From assembly GCF_029852145.1 (NCBI RefSeq), contig NC_079971.1:1-64000 (forward strand): a stretch of 64,000 bases of DNA, written 5' to 3'. A model generated the notes under the pieces. It did no database searches. It was not told the origin of the DNA and saw only the letters and a program-made list of their open reading frames with translations. Origin of the DNA: Microplitis mediator. Lineage: Eukaryota; Arthropoda; Insecta; Hymenoptera; Braconidae. A program made the translations under genes and the position numbers. This document shows positions 62,287 through 64,000 of the stretch, piece after piece; within the stretch, counting starts at the first letter, position 1, and each line of letters begins with the position of its first letter.

Positions 62287-64000
62287 AAGGATGGGTGGAC
62301 ATGGTTGGAGATGGGTGGAGATGCCACTATGTATTTTTTCGAAGAGTCGCCCATAACTTTTGCCCTGTTGGGAATAACTCATCATAATATAAACGTTTTT
62401 TGTTCCTTATGGTGTCCTGTAGTAGGATAGACCACAAAAAGTCCTGAGAAAAATTTATTTTTTGAGTTTCGACCCATATAAGGATGGGTGGACATGGGTG
62501 GAGATGGGTGGAGATGCCACTATGTATTTTTTCGAAGAGTCGCCCATAACTTTTGCCCTGTTGGGAATAACTCATCATAATATAAACGTTTTTTGTTCCT
62601 TATGGTATCCTGTAGTAGGATAGACCACAAAAAGTCCTGAAAAAAATTTTATTTTTTAGTTTTCACTCATATAAGGATGGGTGGACATGGGTGGAGATGG
62701 GTGGAGATGCCACTATGTATTCTGATGAAGAGTAGCCCGTAACTTTTGCCCTGTTGGGAATATCTTATCATAATATGAACGTTTTTTGTTCCTTATGGTG
62801 TCCTGTAGTAGGATAGACCACAACAAGTCCTGAGAAAAATTTATTTTTTGAGTTTCGTCCCATATAAGGATGGGTGGACATGGGTGGAGATGGGTGGAGA
62901 TGCCACTATGTATTCTGATGAAGATTAGCCCGTAACTTTTGCCCTGTTGGAAATAACTCATCATAATATAAACGTTTTTTGTTCCTTATGGTGTCCTGTA
63001 GTAGGAAAGACCACAAAAAGTCCTGAGAAAAATTTATTTTTTGAGTTTCGTCCCATATAAGGATGGGTGGACATGGGTGGAGATGGGTGGAGATGCCACT
63101 ATGTATTCTGATGAAGATTAGCCCGTAACTTTTGCCCTGTTGGAATTAACTCATCATAATATAAACGTTTTTTGTTCCTTATGGTGTCCTGTAGTAGGAT
63201 AGACCACAAAAAGTCCTGAGAAAAATTTATTTTTTGAGTTTCGACCCATATAAGGATGGGTGGACATGGGTGGAGATGGGTGGAGATGCCACTATGTATT
63301 TTTTCGAAGAATCGCCCGTAACTTTTGCCCTGTTGGAAATAACTCATCATAATATAAACGTTTTTTGTTCCTTATGGTGTCCTGTAGTAGGATAGACCAC
63401 AAAAAGTCCTGAGAAAAATTTATTTTTTGAGTTTCGACCCATATAAGGATGGGTGGACATGGGTGGAGATGGGTGGAGATGCCACTATGTATTCTGATGA
63501 AGAGTAGCCCGTAACTTTTGCCCTGTTGGGAATAACTCATCATAATATAAACGTTTTTTGTTCCTTATGGTGTCCTGTAGTAGGATAGACCGCAAAAAGT
63601 CCTGAGAAAATTTTGATTTTTTAGTTTTTACTCATATAAGCATGGGTGGACATGGGTGGAGATGGGTGGAGATGCCACTATGTATTCTGATGAAGAGTAG
63701 CCCGTAACTTTTGCCCTGTTGGGAATAACTCATCATAATATAAACGTTTTTTGTTCCTTATGGTGTCCTGTAGTAGGATAGACCGCAAAAAGTCCTGAGA
63801 AAATTTTGATTTTTTAGTTTTTACTCATATAAGCATGGGTGGACATGGGTGGAGATGGGTGGAGATGCCACTATGTATTCTGATGAAGAGTAGCCCGTAA
63901 CTTTTGCCCTGTTGGGAATAACTTATCATAATATGAACGTTTTTTGTTCCTTATGGTGTCCTGTAGTAGGATAGACCACAAAAAGTCCTGAGAAAAATTT
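62287..64000. repeat. 1,737-bp tandem unit, copy 2 (runs to window edge)
   Basis: This is the second copy of the nine-monomer unit. Its first monomer is a hybrid. It begins like the TTTTTACTCATATAAG type and ends like the ACATGGTTGGAG / TTTTTTCGAAGAG type, so the crossover lies around 62,250-62,300. The match to copy 1 begins to break near 63,917, where ACTTATCATAATATGAACG replaces the copy 1 form. Confidence 0.87.

Larger units (their letters stand above)
15824..64000. repeat. 193-bp satellite array, right segment
   Basis: This continues the same array after the insertion and runs off the right edge. The first monomer resumes at the exact point where the left segment stopped. Its variants (ACTATTTATTCTG, then AACCCATCATAATAT, then CGTTTTTTTTTCC) match the monomers that follow the same variant at about 4.6, 20.1, 39.8, 47.3 and 59.6 kb. 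Diagnostic variants recur in fixed order over kilobases, so the array has higher-order structure. No gene, RNA gene or other unique sequence is seen anywhere in these 48 kb. Confidence 0.98.

Noticed and set aside
1..64000. Telomeric repeat array suggested by GGGTGG motifs
   Set aside because: The G-rich 10-mers are confined to about 30 bp of each 193-bp monomer and do not form a pure telomere-type array.

Overview
This window is eukaryotic, almost certainly metazoan, and most likely arthropod. That placement rests on three things: a very AT-rich tandem satellite, one gene with a compact 67-bp GT-AG intron, and a tyrosine recombinase of the kind carried by Crypton-like and related animal elements. 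I cannot name the species. No host gene is visible. Roughly 62 kb of the 64 kb is one satellite array of about 320 monomers of 193 bp. A single insertion of about 2.1 kb (13,684 to about 15,821) is the only non-satellite DNA.

Satellite: each monomer has an A/T-tract part, a G-rich part made of tandem ATGGGTGGAG-like 10-mers (normally three), and a conserved part with landmarks such as ATGCCACTATG, TTGCCCTGTTGGGAATA and AAACGTTTTTTGTTCC. Monomers carry recurrent diagnostic variants, so the array can be read as higher-order repeats (HORs). A highly divergent two-monomer block recurs eight times (1.9, 9.6, 23.7, 33.2, 43.4, 49.4, 52.4 and 55.5 kb). Long HOR units of 9,838 bp follow one another at 20.5-40.2 kb, with a shorter version after that. 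A 3,067-bp unit is tandemly triplicated at about 47.7-56.8 kb. A 1,737-bp (9-monomer) unit is duplicated at 60.55-63.9 kb, a 386-bp dimer is duplicated at about 29.4-30.2 kb, and a 579-bp trimer is repeated at 37.5-39.2 kb. Hybrid monomers at junctions, short patches of exchanged variants and changes in 10-mer copy number suggest continuing unequal crossover and gene conversion.

Insertion: it interrupts one monomer inside its GAGAAAAATTTA tract. At least five other copies of the same monomer variant are uninterrupted and serve as empty sites. The insertion has two adjoining parts. The left part (13,684-13,926) is a foldback, MITE-like sequence that is an imperfect inverted repeat over its whole length. 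The right part (13,927-15,823) is bounded by 31-bp inverted repeats with 27/31 matches and contains one minus-strand gene. Joining exon 1 (15,382-14,969) to exon 2 (14,901-14,164) gives a 383-residue tyrosine recombinase. The first catalytic arginine lies at the start of exon 2, upstream of the first ATG there, so it is lost if the intron is ignored. All six expected catalytic positions are present, so the gene looks intact.

The most interesting feature is this apparently intact, spliced recombinase element with terminal inverted repeats, sitting beside a foldback element in a HOR satellite. Terminal inverted repeats are not typical of Cryptons as I know them.
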